A stretch of 64,000 bases of DNA from Aequorivita xiaoshiensis (GTDB lineage: Bacteria > Bacteroidota > Bacteroidia > Flavobacteriales > Flavobacteriaceae), in NCBI RefSeq assembly GCF_022008395.1, contig NZ_JAIRBB010000012.1:1-64000 (forward strand), read 5' to 3'. This document shows, one piece after another, positions 38,660 through 49,354 of this stretch. The notes beneath the pieces are model-generated. The model made no database searches. It was not told the origin of the DNA and worked only from the letters and a program-made list of their open reading frames with translations. The position numbers were made by a program, and so were the translations under genes. The stretch's first letter is position 1. Each line of letters starts with the position of its first letter.

Positions 38660-39100
38660 ATGGATACATTTTTTTCAGAAGCTTTAAAGGAAGCAGAAAT
38701 CGGTATAGCAGAAGGCGGAATCCCGGTTGGAGCTGTTTTGGTGCATAATGGAGAGATTATTGGACGCGGACATAACAAAAGAGTTCAAAAAGGTAGTCCT
38801 ATTATACACGCAGAGATGGATGCTATTGAAAATGCTGGCCGACAATCGGTGTCAGTTTATAAGGAAAGTGTTCTATATACTACTTTATCGCCTTGCCCCA
38901 TGTGTGCAGGGGCGATTTTACATTATGGTATTCCAAAGATTGTTATTGGTGAAAACACCAATTATCTAGGTGCCGAGGATATGTTGATAGAAAACGGAGT
39001 TTCGGTGATTGTGTTAAACGATAGAAGGTGTAAGCAACTCGTAGATTATTTCATTTCTGAAAATCCTGAGCTCTGGAATGAAGATGTTGGAGCGTCATAA
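38660..39100 (+). CDS. cytosine deaminase, yeast Fcy1-like zinc enzyme
   Basis: A 146-residue cytidine-deaminase-fold enzyme. Zinc and proton-shuttle residues: H50 and E52 in HAEMDAIENAGR, C79 and C82 in TTLSPCPMCAGAI. The surrounding sequence follows yeast cytosine deaminase Fcy1 closely: GGIPVGAVLVHNGEIIGRGHN, YKESVLYTTLSPC, HYGIPKIVIGENTNY, RRCKQLVDYFISENPELWNEDVG (Fcy1 has ...RPQDWFEDIG). TadA-type tRNA deaminases differ in these regions. The predicted reaction is cytosine to uracil salvage, unlike the larger TIM-barrel CodA of enterics. The Fcy1 comparison is from memory. Confidence 0.8.
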   Translation: MDTFFSEALKEAEIGIAEGGIPVGAVLVHNGEIIGRGHNKRVQKGSPIIHAEMDAIENAGRQSVSVYKESVLYTTLSPCPMCAGAILHYGIPKIVIGENTNYLGAEDMLIENGVSVIVLNDRRCKQLVDYFISENPELWNEDVGAS

Positions 39101-39256
39101 ACTACTTAATCTGAGTGATTTATTGAGATGCTTGTAGGAAATGAACACATAATGTAGTAGAAATCGACTTGTGTTTTGCTAAAACAAGAGTGTAATATAT
39201 TAAGCTAGATTCTGGAATCTAGTAATATCGTAATCTGTAGATGTTTATGGAAACCG

Positions 39257-39340
39257 TTATAGTCTTTCTTGTAGCTCCATAATAATGAATAGAGCTAAGA
39301 AAAGTCCAACAGTCCATATTGCTAATAAACCTAATCCCAT
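39257..39340 (-). CDS. possible 27-residue membrane peptide
   Basis: An ATG-started frame of 27 codons, predicted as one transmembrane helix (MGLGLLAIWTVGLFLALFII) ending MELQERL. It is below usual ORF cut-offs. The composition (single clean helix with a charged C-terminal end) is unlike random AT-rich DNA, but no ribosome binding site or homologue supports it. The rest of 39101-39472 shows nothing. Confidence 0.3.
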   Translation of the reverse strand: MGLGLLAIWTVGLFLALFIIMELQERL

Positions 39341-39472
39341 ACGGCAAACTTACTAAATTTATTTAATCGATTTCAACTATTTTCTTGAAAAAATTAAACA
39401 AGAAGAACTTAGCAATAATAGCTTTGTGAAGTGGCTAAGAAATCCAATTTTACAGCAGATTTAAACCCCCTT

Positions 39473-39691
39473 TTAATCGTCACAACCTAAATATGTTACG
39501 TTGTTTCCCTCACTAGCTTGTTGTGAAAGTACAGGCTCCCCATCGCTGCAATTAACTACATCGCCATAAAAAACACCTTCATTTCCAAGAAACTTTCCTC
39601 TGCAATTGCAGTTGTCATCGGAGCCACAGCCTAATAAAACTGTTGCTGCTAAAAGGAAACCTAATTTCTTAATATTCTTAATCTTAAACAT
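39473..39691 (-). CDS. small cysteine-containing lipoprotein
   Basis: A 72-residue lipoprotein from the start at 39691 (an ATG 21 bases upstream adds a basic non-leader stretch). Leader and lipobox LLGC, then a small mature part with further cysteines (CNCRGKFLG, VNCSDGEP, YLGCDD). Not recognised; may be a tiny disulfide-bonded envelope protein. Confidence 0.6.
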   Translation of the reverse strand: MFKIKNIKKLGFLLAATVLLGCGSDDNCNCRGKFLGNEGVFYGDVVNCSDGEPVLSQQASEGNNVTYLGCDD

Positions 39692-39832
39692 AAAGCAATT
39701 TTTAATTCTCAATTTTTTTAATGGTTGTTGTACACTTGCAAAGATAAAGAAAGATTGTTGAGGGTAATTGACTAAATTATTTTTGGGGCATACATTCTCT
39801 ATGGCTATAATTTTTATACTAAAACCGTTCCT

Positions 39833-40906
39833 CTAAAGATTAACAGTCGCAGTGTTAATGCCATCTTTTAGATTAACTAGTTTATTCCCGAAGTTTTTAC
39901 TTTTAAGAATTTTTATAGCAAGCTTACTGCGTACTCCAGATTTGCAAAACACCAATAAGGGTTTGTTTGTTGCTAGTTTGGTATATCTTTCTTTCAATTC
40001 CACTAATGGTATATGAAAGCTTTCTATTGTAAGTTCCTCTCGTTCCTCTTTGTTTCTTACATCCAATACATTAAAAGTATTCGCTTGTTGTAGATACTCT
40101 TGATAGGTTATTTCTTCAAACCCAACATCAAGACCACAAAACATTTGATAATCTTGTGCTAAAGATGCAATTACAAGGGAAGGATTCTTTTTAAATTGAA
40201 ATAGCTCCTGTTGTAATGTAAGCGCATTAAATGTCAATAGCTTTCCAGACATTATATTGCCTAAGCCTAAAATGATCTTTAATACTTCATTTGCTTGCAA
40301 GCTTCCAATAATACCAGGTAGAATCCCCAATACTCCTGCTTCTGAACAGTTAGGGACTAATTCTGGTGAAGGTGGACTAGGGAACAAACATCTGTACGTT
40401 GGTCCGTTGTTATAGTTGAACACTGAAACTTGTCCTTCAAATTTGTTTATCGACCCAAATACTACCGTTTTTTTCAAGATTACGGCAGCATCATTTATTA
40501 AATATCGAGTAGGGAAATTATCGGTACCATCTACAATGATATCGTAGTTTTCAAATAGCTCAAGGGCATTATCATTACCTAATTTGGTATTATAACTATG
40601 AAGTTGGATAAATGGATTTAATCTTTTCAAACGGGAAACAGCTGCTTCCACTTTATATTTCCCTAGATCCTCATGTGTATACAGAATTTGCCGTTGCAGA
40701 TTGCTTGGATCCACTGTATCATTATCTACAATTCCTATGTTACCAACCCCTGCTGCAGCTAGATATTGTAGCACCGGACAACTTAAGCCCCCAGCACCAA
40801 TTACTAATACCTTTGCTTGTTTCAATTGTAATTGCCCTCTTTCTCCAACTTCTTCGAGGCTGAGGTGCCTACTGTATTGAGTGGTTTCTTCTGCGGTTAA
40901 TTTCAT
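39833..40906 (-). CDS. thiF: ThiF/MoeB-type adenylyltransferase fused to rhodanese domain
   Basis: Last gene of the thiamin operon. It should adenylate the C-terminus of ThiS and deliver sulfur to form the thiocarboxylate. N-terminal E1-like domain: SLEEVGERGQLQLKQAKVLVIGAGGLSCPV, DPSNLQRQIL (ATP-binding Arg), DGTDNFPTRYLIND. Middle: YRCLFPSPP and PNCSEAGVLGILPGIIG with the Cys that can bind sulfur. C-terminal rhodanese (about 262-357) with active Cys in LLVFCKSGVRS. The two CxxC zinc motifs common in MoeB/ThiF seem lost (TYRC, and no CxxC after FKKNP). MoeB function is possible. Confidence 0.85.
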   Translation of the reverse strand: MKLTAEETTQYSRHLSLEEVGERGQLQLKQAKVLVIGAGGLSCPVLQYLAAAGVGNIGIVDNDTVDPSNLQRQILYTHEDLGKYKVEAAVSRLKRLNPFIQLHSYNTKLGNDNALELFENYDIIVDGTDNFPTRYLINDAAVILKKTVVFGSINKFEGQVSVFNYNNGPTYRCLFPSPPSPELVPNCSEAGVLGILPGIIGSLQANEVLKIILGLGNIMSGKLLTFNALTLQQELFQFKKNPSLVIASLAQDYQMFCGLDVGFEEITYQEYLQQANTFNVLDVRNKEEREELTIESFHIPLVELKERYTKLATNKPLLVFCKSGVRSKLAIKILKSKNFGNKLVNLKDGINTATVNL

Positions 40907-40909
40907 GTT

Positions 40910-42028
40910 TTACTTTTTAGAATAGGATGTATCCCAGTCTTTCCAAACTACCTCATAGCCTTGGGATTGTATCATGGCCTTAATTTTATTCGTGCCTCGT
41001 TCATCCGAAATTTCAAACTGCTCCAAGGATTTTTGATCTACAGCATAGCCACCCGGATTTGTTTTCGATTCGGCACTCATAGAAGTGATTCCTAGGTTTA
41101 TGACGTTGTTTCTAAAAGTTTCACTTTCTCTTGTGGACATAGATAGCTCCACATCTTCATCTAATAATCTATAAGCACAAATTAATTGAACCAGATCGGC
41201 GTCGGTCATTTCCACTTTAGGTTGCACTTCTCCCTCATGTGGTCGCAATCTTGGAAAGGAAATAGAATACTTGGTTTTCCAGTAGGTTTGCTGTAAATAC
41301 TTTAGGTGTAAGGCGGTGTAAAAACTATCTACTCTCCAATCATCCAAACCAAACAAAGCTCCTAAGCCTATTTTATGAATACCAGCTTTTCCTAATCTAT
41401 CGGGAGTATCTAATCGATAATCAAAGTTAGATTTTTTGCCTTTGGGGTGATGGGTTTTGTAGGTAGCTCTATTGTAAGTTTCCTGATATACCAATACTGC
41501 GTAGAGTCCCTCGTCAATCAAATTTTCGTATTCCTCCTGATTTAGGGGCTGTACTTCTATACTAATATTAGAAAAGTGATTGCGAATTAATTTTATGGCG
41601 TTTTTTAAATAAGCCACTCCAACGGTGCTATTAGCCTCTCCGGTAACCAGTAAAATATGGTCGTAGCCTAACTGTTTAATATAGGCTACTTCCTTTAGGA
41701 TTTCTTCGTCACTAAGGGTTTTCCTAGGGATTTTGTTTGTTAAACTGAACCCGCAATAAGTACAAATATTTTGGCACTCGTTGGAGAGATACATCGGGAC
41801 ATACATTTGTATGGTGTTTCCAAATCGCTTTCTGGTAAGTGCGCGGCTTCGTTGGGCCATGCTTTCTATAAAAGGTTTGGCAGCAGGTGAAATTAATACT
41901 TGAAAATCTTCTAAGTTTATCTCCTCTTTTAATAATACCTCTTGCACATCACTAGCAGTATAACTGTAGATCTTTTCCTTTACAGTGTCCCAATGATATT
42001 GATTAAATATGTCTTGAAAATTACTCAT
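40910..42028 (-). CDS. thiH: 2-iminoacetate synthase ThiH
   Basis: Radical SAM lyase that splits tyrosine to 2-iminoacetate and p-cresol for the thiazole ring. The cluster motif [10 protein letters not shown] (C-x3-C-x2-C) sits near residues 85-94, followed by [13 protein letters not shown] and the C-terminal family region [33 protein letters not shown]. Length (372) is typical. It overlaps thiG by eight bases and lies 3 bases before the thiF gene. Presence of thiH rather than thiO indicates the anaerobic-type tyrosine route. Confidence 0.96.
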   Translation of the reverse strand: MSNFQDIFNQYHWDTVKEKIYSYTASDVQEVLLKEEINLEDFQVLISPAAKPFIESMAQRSRALTRKRFGNTIQMYVPMYLSNECQNICTYCGFSLTNKIPRKTLSDEEILKEVAYIKQLGYDHILLVTGEANSTVGVAYLKNAIKLIRNHFSNISIEVQPLNQEEYENLIDEGLYAVLVYQETYNRATYKTHHPKGKKSNFDYRLDTPDRLGKAGIHKIGLGALFGLDDWRVDSFYTALHLKYLQQTYWKTKYSISFPRLRPHEGEVQPKVEMTDADLVQLICAYRLLDEDVELSMSTRESETFRNNVINLGITSMSAESKTNPGGYAVDQKSLEQFEISDERGTNKIKAMIQSQGYEVVWKDWDTSYSKK

Positions 42029-42794
42029 TTAAAAAAGAAGTTAACGGACTGCTTGCCTCTGCATATGGATTAACTGCGGCTAATTTTGCTTCGTATGCCA
42101 ACCTTCCAGCCTGCACGGCTAACTTGAAAGCAATCCCCATTTGCACTGGGTTCTTAGAAACTGCTATTGCTGTATTTACCAAAACAGCATCGGCTCCTAA
42201 CTCCATGGCATAAGCAGCATGTGATGGCGCGCCTATTCCTGCATCTACAATTACAGGAACCTTGCTTTGCTCCATAATTATCTTTAAAAAATCTTTAGTT
42301 ATAAGTCCTTTATTGCTACCTATTGGAGCCCCAAGTGGCATGACACACTGCGCTCCAACATCCTCCAATCGTTTGCACAACACAGGATCTGCGTGTATAT
42401 ATGGCATGACTATGAAACCTTCTTTCACCAAAATTTCGGTGGCCTTCAATGTTTCTATGGGGTCGGGTAATAGATATTTTGGATCTGGATGAATCTCTAA
42501 CTTTATCCAATTGGTTTGTAAAGCTTCTCTAGCCAATTGTGCAGCAAAAACAGCTTCCTTTGCTGTGCGTACTCCCGAGGTGTTTGGTAGTAAATGAATA
42601 TGATCCTGCTGAAGATGCGTTAATATATCGTCACATGTACTGTGGAGTTCTACCCGCTTTAAAGCCACGGTTACCAATTCGCTTTCTGATGCTACAATGG
42701 CTTCTTGCATTAATTTAGAACTGCTGAATTTCCCCGTCCCGGTAAATAATCTGGAACGGAAGGTTTTATCTGCTATTTTTAGTGTGTCTGTCAT
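42021..42794 (-). CDS. thiG: thiazole synthase ThiG
   Basis: Makes the thiazole phosphate from deoxyxylulose phosphate, iminoacetate and ThiS thiocarboxylate. Family blocks: [12 protein letters not shown], Schiff-base Lys in [55 protein letters not shown] and [32 protein letters not shown]. Length 257, normal. Follows thiE by 26 bases and overlaps thiH. Confidence 0.97.
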   Translation of the reverse strand: MTDTLKIADKTFRSRLFTGTGKFSSSKLMQEAIVASESELVTVALKRVELHSTCDDILTHLQQDHIHLLPNTSGVRTAKEAVFAAQLAREALQTNWIKLEIHPDPKYLLPDPIETLKATEILVKEGFIVMPYIHADPVLCKRLEDVGAQCVMPLGAPIGSNKGLITKDFLKIIMEQSKVPVIVDAGIGAPSHAAYAMELGADAVLVNTAIAVSKNPVQMGIAFKLAVQAGRLAYEAKLAAVNPYAEASSPLTSFLNE

Positions 42795-42820
42795 TTTATC
42801 TACTTATTAAATTTTTAAGT

Positions 42821-43444
42821 TTAAACCTGATCAACAGGGGTTCTTAATATTTTTTGGAAGGCTTTGATGCTCTCAAAATCCTTTGTAATTGCTCCCGAAA
42901 CTGCGACGCCATAAATACCTGTTTTTAATAATTCAGGAAGGTCTTTTATAGTAATGCCGCCAATGGCGATAATGGGAGTTTCTGAATTCCATTCATTCAA
43001 TAGCGATACATAGCCTTCTAAGCCCAATATCGAACTCAGATTTTTTTTCGTGCTAGTAAATCGGAAGGGACCTAAGCCTATATAATCTACTTTCTTATCC
43101 ATAAGTTCTTGGCAGTCTTGTAGATTGTTCGCTGTTCCGCCAATAATTTGCCAATCGTACAAATGCTGTCTCGCTAAAGTAGGACAGGCATCCGTTTTGC
43201 CTAAATGAACGCCATCTGCTTCAACAGCTTTAGCGATTTTATAATGGTCGTTTATTATTAATTTTGTTTGGAATTTCTTAGTAATTTCTCTTGCTCTTTC
43301 AGCTGTTTTCAACAAAGTGATTTCATCCTCGTTTTTAAGTCGAAGTTGGACTAAATCAGCTCCGTGAGTACAAGCTTTTAGAATGTTTTCTAAGTGTTGT
43401 TCCGTAGTTTCGCCTTGAGAGATATAATGTAAATTAGGAATCAT
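42821..43444 (-). CDS. thiE: thiamin phosphate synthase ThiE
   Basis: Couples HMP pyrophosphate to thiazole phosphate. Typical elements: GADLVQLRLKNED, KLIINDHYKIAKAVEADGVHLGKTDACPTLAR, KVDYIGLGPFRFTSTKKN and IIAIGGITIKDLPELLKTGIYGVAVSGAI. Length 207. Its start overlaps the end of thiD by four bases. This copy keeps the ThiE pyrophosphate and HMP motifs, unlike the paralogue at 44192-44788, and is therefore the likely working enzyme. Confidence 0.94.
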   Translation of the reverse strand: MIPNLHYISQGETTEQHLENILKACTHGADLVQLRLKNEDEITLLKTAERAREITKKFQTKLIINDHYKIAKAVEADGVHLGKTDACPTLARQHLYDWQIIGGTANNLQDCQELMDKKVDYIGLGPFRFTSTKKNLSSILGLEGYVSLLNEWNSETPIIAIGGITIKDLPELLKTGIYGVAVSGAITKDFESIKAFQKILRTPVDQV

Positions 43445-44205
43445 ATTATGACGTTTTTATGGTGAACTCCCAATAAGGAAGGGTGTGAGTTTAAAAATTG
43501 TTCGGTATACCGCTTTGCCTTATCACAAGCAGTTTGTAAATCCTGTCCTAAACGAATATTGCTAGCTAAGGATGAGGAAAGCACACAACCGCTGCCGTGT
43601 TTTTCAGAAATACTAGCGGCAATAGGAGGGATCTGATAGGGCTGTTGGCTTGTTGGATGCAGTTCATCCCACCCTTTTTTATCCAATCTATGTCCTCCTT
43701 TTAAATAGATATTGGTGAATTTCTTCATATGCAAAAGCGTTTCTTCAAAATCTATATTCGGATACAAGCTCAACATTTCATCGTAGTTTGGGGTGATGAT
43801 ATAGCAGTGTTTTAATATTTTATCTAGGTTATTTTGATCTTCATCGGAATGGAAGTCAAACCCTGCACTTGCCTTAAAAATAGGATCCAACACAACTTTT
43901 ATGGAAGGGTTTATACGGTGAAGTTTTTCTAGAATACGAAGCAAGCTTTGCCAAGATTTTACTAAACCAATTTTTACGGTATCCATAGGGAAGCGTTCAA
44001 AAAGAACAGCTATTTGAGCCAAAATAATTTCCGTGTCCACCCAAACACAATGTTTAAAATCACTGTCGTGTTGAATTGTAATTGCTGTGCAAACACTTAG
44101 GCCATAAAGTCCGTGAGCTTCAAATGTTTTTATATCGGAAGTTATCCCAGCCCCTCCGCTAGGGTCATGACCTGCAATGCTAAGTATGTATTTATGATTG
44201 TTCAA
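43441..44205 (-). CDS. thiD: hydroxymethylpyrimidine/phosphomethylpyrimidine kinase ThiD
   Basis: Ribokinase-fold enzyme that phosphorylates HMP twice. N-terminal SIAGHDPSGGAGITSDIKTFEAHGLYGLSVCTAIT is diagnostic; then VLDPIFKASAGF, TPNYDEMLSLYP, LKGGH and the anion-hole/catalytic region KHGSGCVLSSSLASNI (Cys at the GSGC site, with His for the usual Thr-rich start). Length 254. Overlaps the upstream thiE-like gene by 14 bases and thiE by four. Confidence 0.95.
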   Translation of the reverse strand: MNNHKYILSIAGHDPSGGAGITSDIKTFEAHGLYGLSVCTAITIQHDSDFKHCVWVDTEIILAQIAVLFERFPMDTVKIGLVKSWQSLLRILEKLHRINPSIKVVLDPIFKASAGFDFHSDEDQNNLDKILKHCYIITPNYDEMLSLYPNIDFEETLLHMKKFTNIYLKGGHRLDKKGWDELHPTSQQPYQIPPIAASISEKHGSGCVLSSSLASNIRLGQDLQTACDKAKRYTEQFLNSHPSLLGVHHKNVII

Positions 44206-44788
44206 AACTGTCTTTTATTTTTTTAAAGGATTCTACAGGATTATCAGTGTTCCAAACACCTCCTAACAGACCAACACCATCATAACCCAGGACTTTCATT
44301 TTTGCAATATTTTCAGCACGAACACCACCTAGTCCAATGACGATTTTGTTAATACTATTTACATCAAAACCACGCCCTATATATCCCGTTTTTGAAATAG
44401 AAGTAAATACAGGACTTAAAAACTGGTAGTCGAAATCTATAGTACTATTGGAAATATCCTCGGGACTATGAAAAGAGGAACTAATCGTCAAATCATTCGC
44501 TTGAAACGCTTTAAAATAATCTGTCTGCTTAGTTTTTAATAAGACCTTTCTTTTCTCTTCCTGAAAATGAACACCTTTAAGAGGAAACTCGCTTGCTAGT
44601 TCATGAAATAAATGCACTACAATTCGATTGTGAAATTTTGGATGTATGCCGTTCAGATAAGCAATATGTTCGTCCAAATTCATCTTGGGTTTTCTAAGGT
44701 GATAACAGGCCAAACCAGCTTCAAAAAGTTGGTTTAGCCTGTTTATTTCCTCAGAAATAGTTACTTCAGGTGCAATTACAATTAGCAT
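44192..44788 (-). CDS. ThiE-like (TenI-type) protein
   Basis: Second member of the thiamin phosphate synthase fold in the operon. N-terminus MLIVIAPEVTISEEINRLNQLFEAGLACYHLRKPKM, with LSPVFTSISKTGYIGRGFD and VIGLGGVRAENIAKMKVLGYDGVGLLGGVW. The ThiE NDH and GVHLGQ-type motifs are replaced by HLFHE and GVHFQEE, so the synthase activity is doubtful. TenI in Bacillus isomerises the thiazole tautomer; a similar role here is inferred. Lies between thiC (3 bases) and thiD (14-base overlap). Confidence 0.8.
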   Translation of the reverse strand: MLIVIAPEVTISEEINRLNQLFEAGLACYHLRKPKMNLDEHIAYLNGIHPKFHNRIVVHLFHELASEFPLKGVHFQEEKRKVLLKTKQTDYFKAFQANDLTISSSFHSPEDISNSTIDFDYQFLSPVFTSISKTGYIGRGFDVNSINKIVIGLGGVRAENIAKMKVLGYDGVGLLGGVWNTDNPVESFKKIKDSFEQS

Positions 44789-44791
44789 AAT

Positions 44792-46696
<1,905 letters not shown>

Positions 46697-46900
46697 TTAT
46701 CCACCTTGAGTAGCTTGAATTATTAAAACCTTGTCGTTGGCAGACAAGCTTGTGGAACTCCATAAATGTTTTGAAATAATGCAGTGGTTTACGGCTACCG
46801 CAATACCATCTAGAGGAGAATTTATTTTCTTTAGCAGTTGTAGAATGTGGAAGTCTTGGTTGACTTCCATAGCTTTCTCGTTAACCAAAATAGTAATCAT
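46697..46900 (-). CDS. thiS: sulfur carrier protein ThiS
   Basis: A 67-residue ubiquitin-like protein whose C-terminal Gly-Gly is thiocarboxylated for ThiG. Starts at 46900 (MITILVNEKAMEV) or the Met directly before it; the longer open frame upstream runs into the riboswitch leader and is not protein-like. Landmarks: beta-grasp opening, GIAVAVNHCIISK and the terminal ATQGG. First gene of the operon; thiC starts 45 bases later. Confidence 0.93.
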   Translation of the reverse strand: MITILVNEKAMEVNQDFHILQLLKKINSPLDGIAVAVNHCIISKHLWSSTSLSANDKVLIIQATQGG

Positions 46901-47027
46901 CATACAGTATTGTTTTAATAATGCTGTAAACGATAAAGGGTTTTGAGAAAGGAAGTATTTGAAATGAAAGTACAGTTTAGGATACGGTACTTTTATAAAA
47001 AGTGTATAAATACATCTATCCATTTGG

Positions 47028-47118
47028 AGGATGTATTGCTAACTTTTCCCTTCGCTGGTACTAACCAGATCAGGTTCAAAGGGTCTTTCTCAGTTCTAAT
47101 TTTTAGAACACCCCTAAA
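47028..47118 (-). promoter_or_regulatory. TPP riboswitch (thi box)
   Basis: Read on the minus strand: GGGGTGTTCT near 47113, a short variable stem, CTGAGA then AAGACCCTTTGAACCTGATCTGGTTAGTACCAGCG and AAGGGAA (47041-47095). These are the conserved helices and bulges of the TPP aptamer. The leader between it and thiS (about 125 bases) can hold the expression platform. Expected to lower expression of the whole thi operon when thiamin pyrophosphate is high. Confidence 0.96.
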
Positions 47119-47128
47119 GTTTACACCA

Positions 47129-47160
47129 CAAACTTATCAATAAATTCTATTTAAAACCAA
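47129..47160 (-). promoter_or_regulatory. promoter of the thiamin operon
   Basis: On the minus strand TTG (complement of 47158-47160), 21-base spacer, then TAAGTTTG (complement of 47129-47136), placed right before the riboswitch. Confidence 0.65.
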
Positions 47161-47628
47161 GGAAGCTTGTTTAAAATATTTTAAGATGGTGTAGGGGGAC
47201 AAATTGTTATAGAATGATTTTTTGTTAAAAGGTTTTGGGAATTATTGTGGGATTAGATTGTAAAGAGTATCTGTGCTAAAATGGTATGCCTTTTTCTATT
47301 TGAATTCAATTAAAGTCGAAACAAAATCATTTTTACTACTTCAATGTTTTAAAAATTTCGTTATAACGGAGTTTTTTAATAGGACTCTTAATTTGAATTC
47401 TTCTATTTAATTTAAAAAAATGTTGAAATTGTTTTAGGTGTATCACTTTTATTAAACCTGTTTACTATCAATAAATTAGCGAGTGTTGTAGTATGTGTGT
47501 AGTATGTTAAAATCATTGCTAAATCATATTCCTTTGTAACTTGCATCAAAATAAAATCGTGAAATTAAATTGAGCTAAAGCTCGCGATAATTTTAATTAA
47601 TCAATCTAAACTTTAATTACTACAAATT
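47161..47628. other. intergenic stretch between thi promoter and T9SS gene
   Basis: About 470 AT-rich bases between divergent promoters. No gene or perfect promoter element found on the plus side. AGCTAAAGCTCGCGATAATT just before the T9SS gene carries a small imperfect inverted repeat. Nothing else supported. Confidence 0.35.
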
Positions 47629-49230
47629 ATGAAATACACTCTATCTTTTAGCTTCTTACTTTTACTATTTCTTACGCCTATATTAGGAATTAGTCAAAAC
47701 AATTGTTCCCCACATGACCATCCTGCAAACGATATTAGATCTAAAGGTTTCATGGACGCTGGCGGACAAACAATAGCTAACGATTTTCAGCTTTCAGCCA
47801 ATACTACAAATTTCTCATTAGAACAAATTGAAGCGAATTTATGGACTGAAGATGGCGAAATTGCGTCTATAGATGTAGTGTTTTATAATAATGACAATGG
47901 TCATCCAGGTTTGGTTTTTGGAGATACAATTGCTAATGTTGTTCCTACTTCACAAATAATTATAGATCAAGAAGAAGATTTTGACATTAGACGAGTAGTT
48001 TTAGATTTACCACAAGCTATAGATTTCGAAGGTACTGGTACTGAACCCGTGAAATATTGGATTCAATTAATAGCACATGCGTCGATTCCTGGAAAACGTG
48101 TAGGATGGGAAATTAACGGGGTAGAAGTAGATGGTGAAGGAGTAAATTACTCAAACCCTGCGATAAATTATTGGTTAGTAAATGAAACTTGGGATGGGGT
48201 ATTTACATTGAATGGTGTTTGTACATTAGCCGAAGGATGTTTAATTCCTGAAAATGTAGCAGCATCCAATATCGAAACAAACCAAGCTACAATAGTTTGG
48301 GATGGATGGCCTGAAGCGGAATCTTACACCGTCGAATATGGTTTTTCTGGGTTTACTCCAGGAACAGGAAACGGTATTGAAGTTAGTGTTCCTGTTAGTA
48401 CAACAGAGGTAATTCTTGATAATCTCGAATTAATAACTTCTTACGATGTTTACATAAAAACAGTGTGCAACGAAGGAGAAAGTATCTTTACCATCCCATT
48501 TAATTTTATCACAAACGACTTTTATTGTCAAGTAGGTAATTTGGATATTATTGAGCCAATTTCAAACGTTGAGTTCGCGGGAATTGAAAATCGATCTCCT
48601 TCAGCTCTTGATGAAGCTCCAGCACACGAATATTTTTTAGACATCTCAGCGCAAGTAGTACCAGGCGAATCGTATGAAATTATTGTGGAAGGGAATACAG
48701 GTGGGAATTATCAAGATGGTGTAAGCTTGTTTATAGATTGGAATCAGGATAACACTTTCAATAACACTACTGAAAGGTATGATATAGGAATCCTTGAAAA
48801 CAGTAATGGTGAAGATGGAATTCAAATTAGTAAAATTATAGAAGTTCCAGCCAATGCTCTAGCAGGGACTACAAGAATGCGATTGGTTAAGGAGTTTTAC
48901 GCAAATATGTATCCGATAGATGGATGTACGTGGGTTACTTACGGACAGGTTGAAGATTACGCTATACATGTAGGTACGCTTTCAACAAACAGTTTTGAAA
49001 CCAATTCTTTTTCTATTTACCCTAATCCAGTGTCGGATGTTTTAAATATCACGTCACAACACCCTATCACAAAAATGGAGATATATAATATTATGGGACA
49101 AAAAGTTTTCGAACAAAATATAGATGCAACAACAACAGAGATTGACGTAAACAAGTTTTCCCCAGGAATGTATTTTGTAACAATAGAAGCTGAGGGTATT
49201 ACAAAAACTCAAAAATTCTTAAAAAAGTAA
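47629..49230 (+). CDS. secreted fibronectin-III/GEVED protein with T9SS sorting domain
   Basis: A 533-residue secreted protein. Signal peptide (ends ILGISQ), N-terminal beta domain (about 25-200, with NDFQLSANTTNFSLEQIEANLW), fibronectin type III domain (about 207-295, VAASNIETNQATIVWDGWPEAESYTVEYG), GEVED domain (about 305-450, VSLFIDWNQDNTFNN and YGQVEDYAIHVG), and T9SS type A domain (about 462-533, FSIYPNPVSDVLN to TQKFLKK). Function unknown, probably adhesive or carbohydrate-contacting. Own terminator. Confidence 0.85.
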   Translation: MKYTLSFSFLLLLFLTPILGISQNNCSPHDHPANDIRSKGFMDAGGQTIANDFQLSANTTNFSLEQIEANLWTEDGEIASIDVVFYNNDNGHPGLVFGDTIANVVPTSQIIIDQEEDFDIRRVVLDLPQAIDFEGTGTEPVKYWIQLIAHASIPGKRVGWEINGVEVDGEGVNYSNPAINYWLVNETWDGVFTLNGVCTLAEGCLIPENVAASNIETNQATIVWDGWPEAESYTVEYGFSGFTPGTGNGIEVSVPVSTTEVILDNLELITSYDVYIKTVCNEGESIFTIPFNFITNDFYCQVGNLDIIEPISNVEFAGIENRSPSALDEAPAHEYFLDISAQVVPGESYEIIVEGNTGGNYQDGVSLFIDWNQDNTFNNTTERYDIGILENSNGEDGIQISKIIEVPANALAGTTRMRLVKEFYANMYPIDGCTWVTYGQVEDYAIHVGTLSTNSFETNSFSIYPNPVSDVLNITSQHPITKMEIYNIMGQKVFEQNIDATTTEIDVNKFSPGMYFVTIEAEGITKTQKFLKK

Positions 49231-49252
49231 AATTTAAATACTCCCCAATTCA

Positions 49253-49297
49253 GATGGCTGTTTCAAGAGTTAATTTTTGAGGCAGTCATCTTTTTTA
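49253..49297 (+). terminator. intrinsic terminator after the GEVED protein gene
   Basis: GATGGCTGTTTCA (from 49253) pairs with TGAGGCAGTCATC (to 49290) with wobbles, then TTTTTT. Confidence 0.65.
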
Positions 49298-49354
49298 TTT
49301 ACAAGAATACCTGCTATTTTTTAGGCAAACATTAGCTTCTGCGAGAATTATTAT

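Noticed and set aside
47023-47028. 108-codon frame covering ThiS and its leader
   Set aside because: The N-terminal 41 residues run into the TPP riboswitch leader; only the last 67 residues match ThiS.
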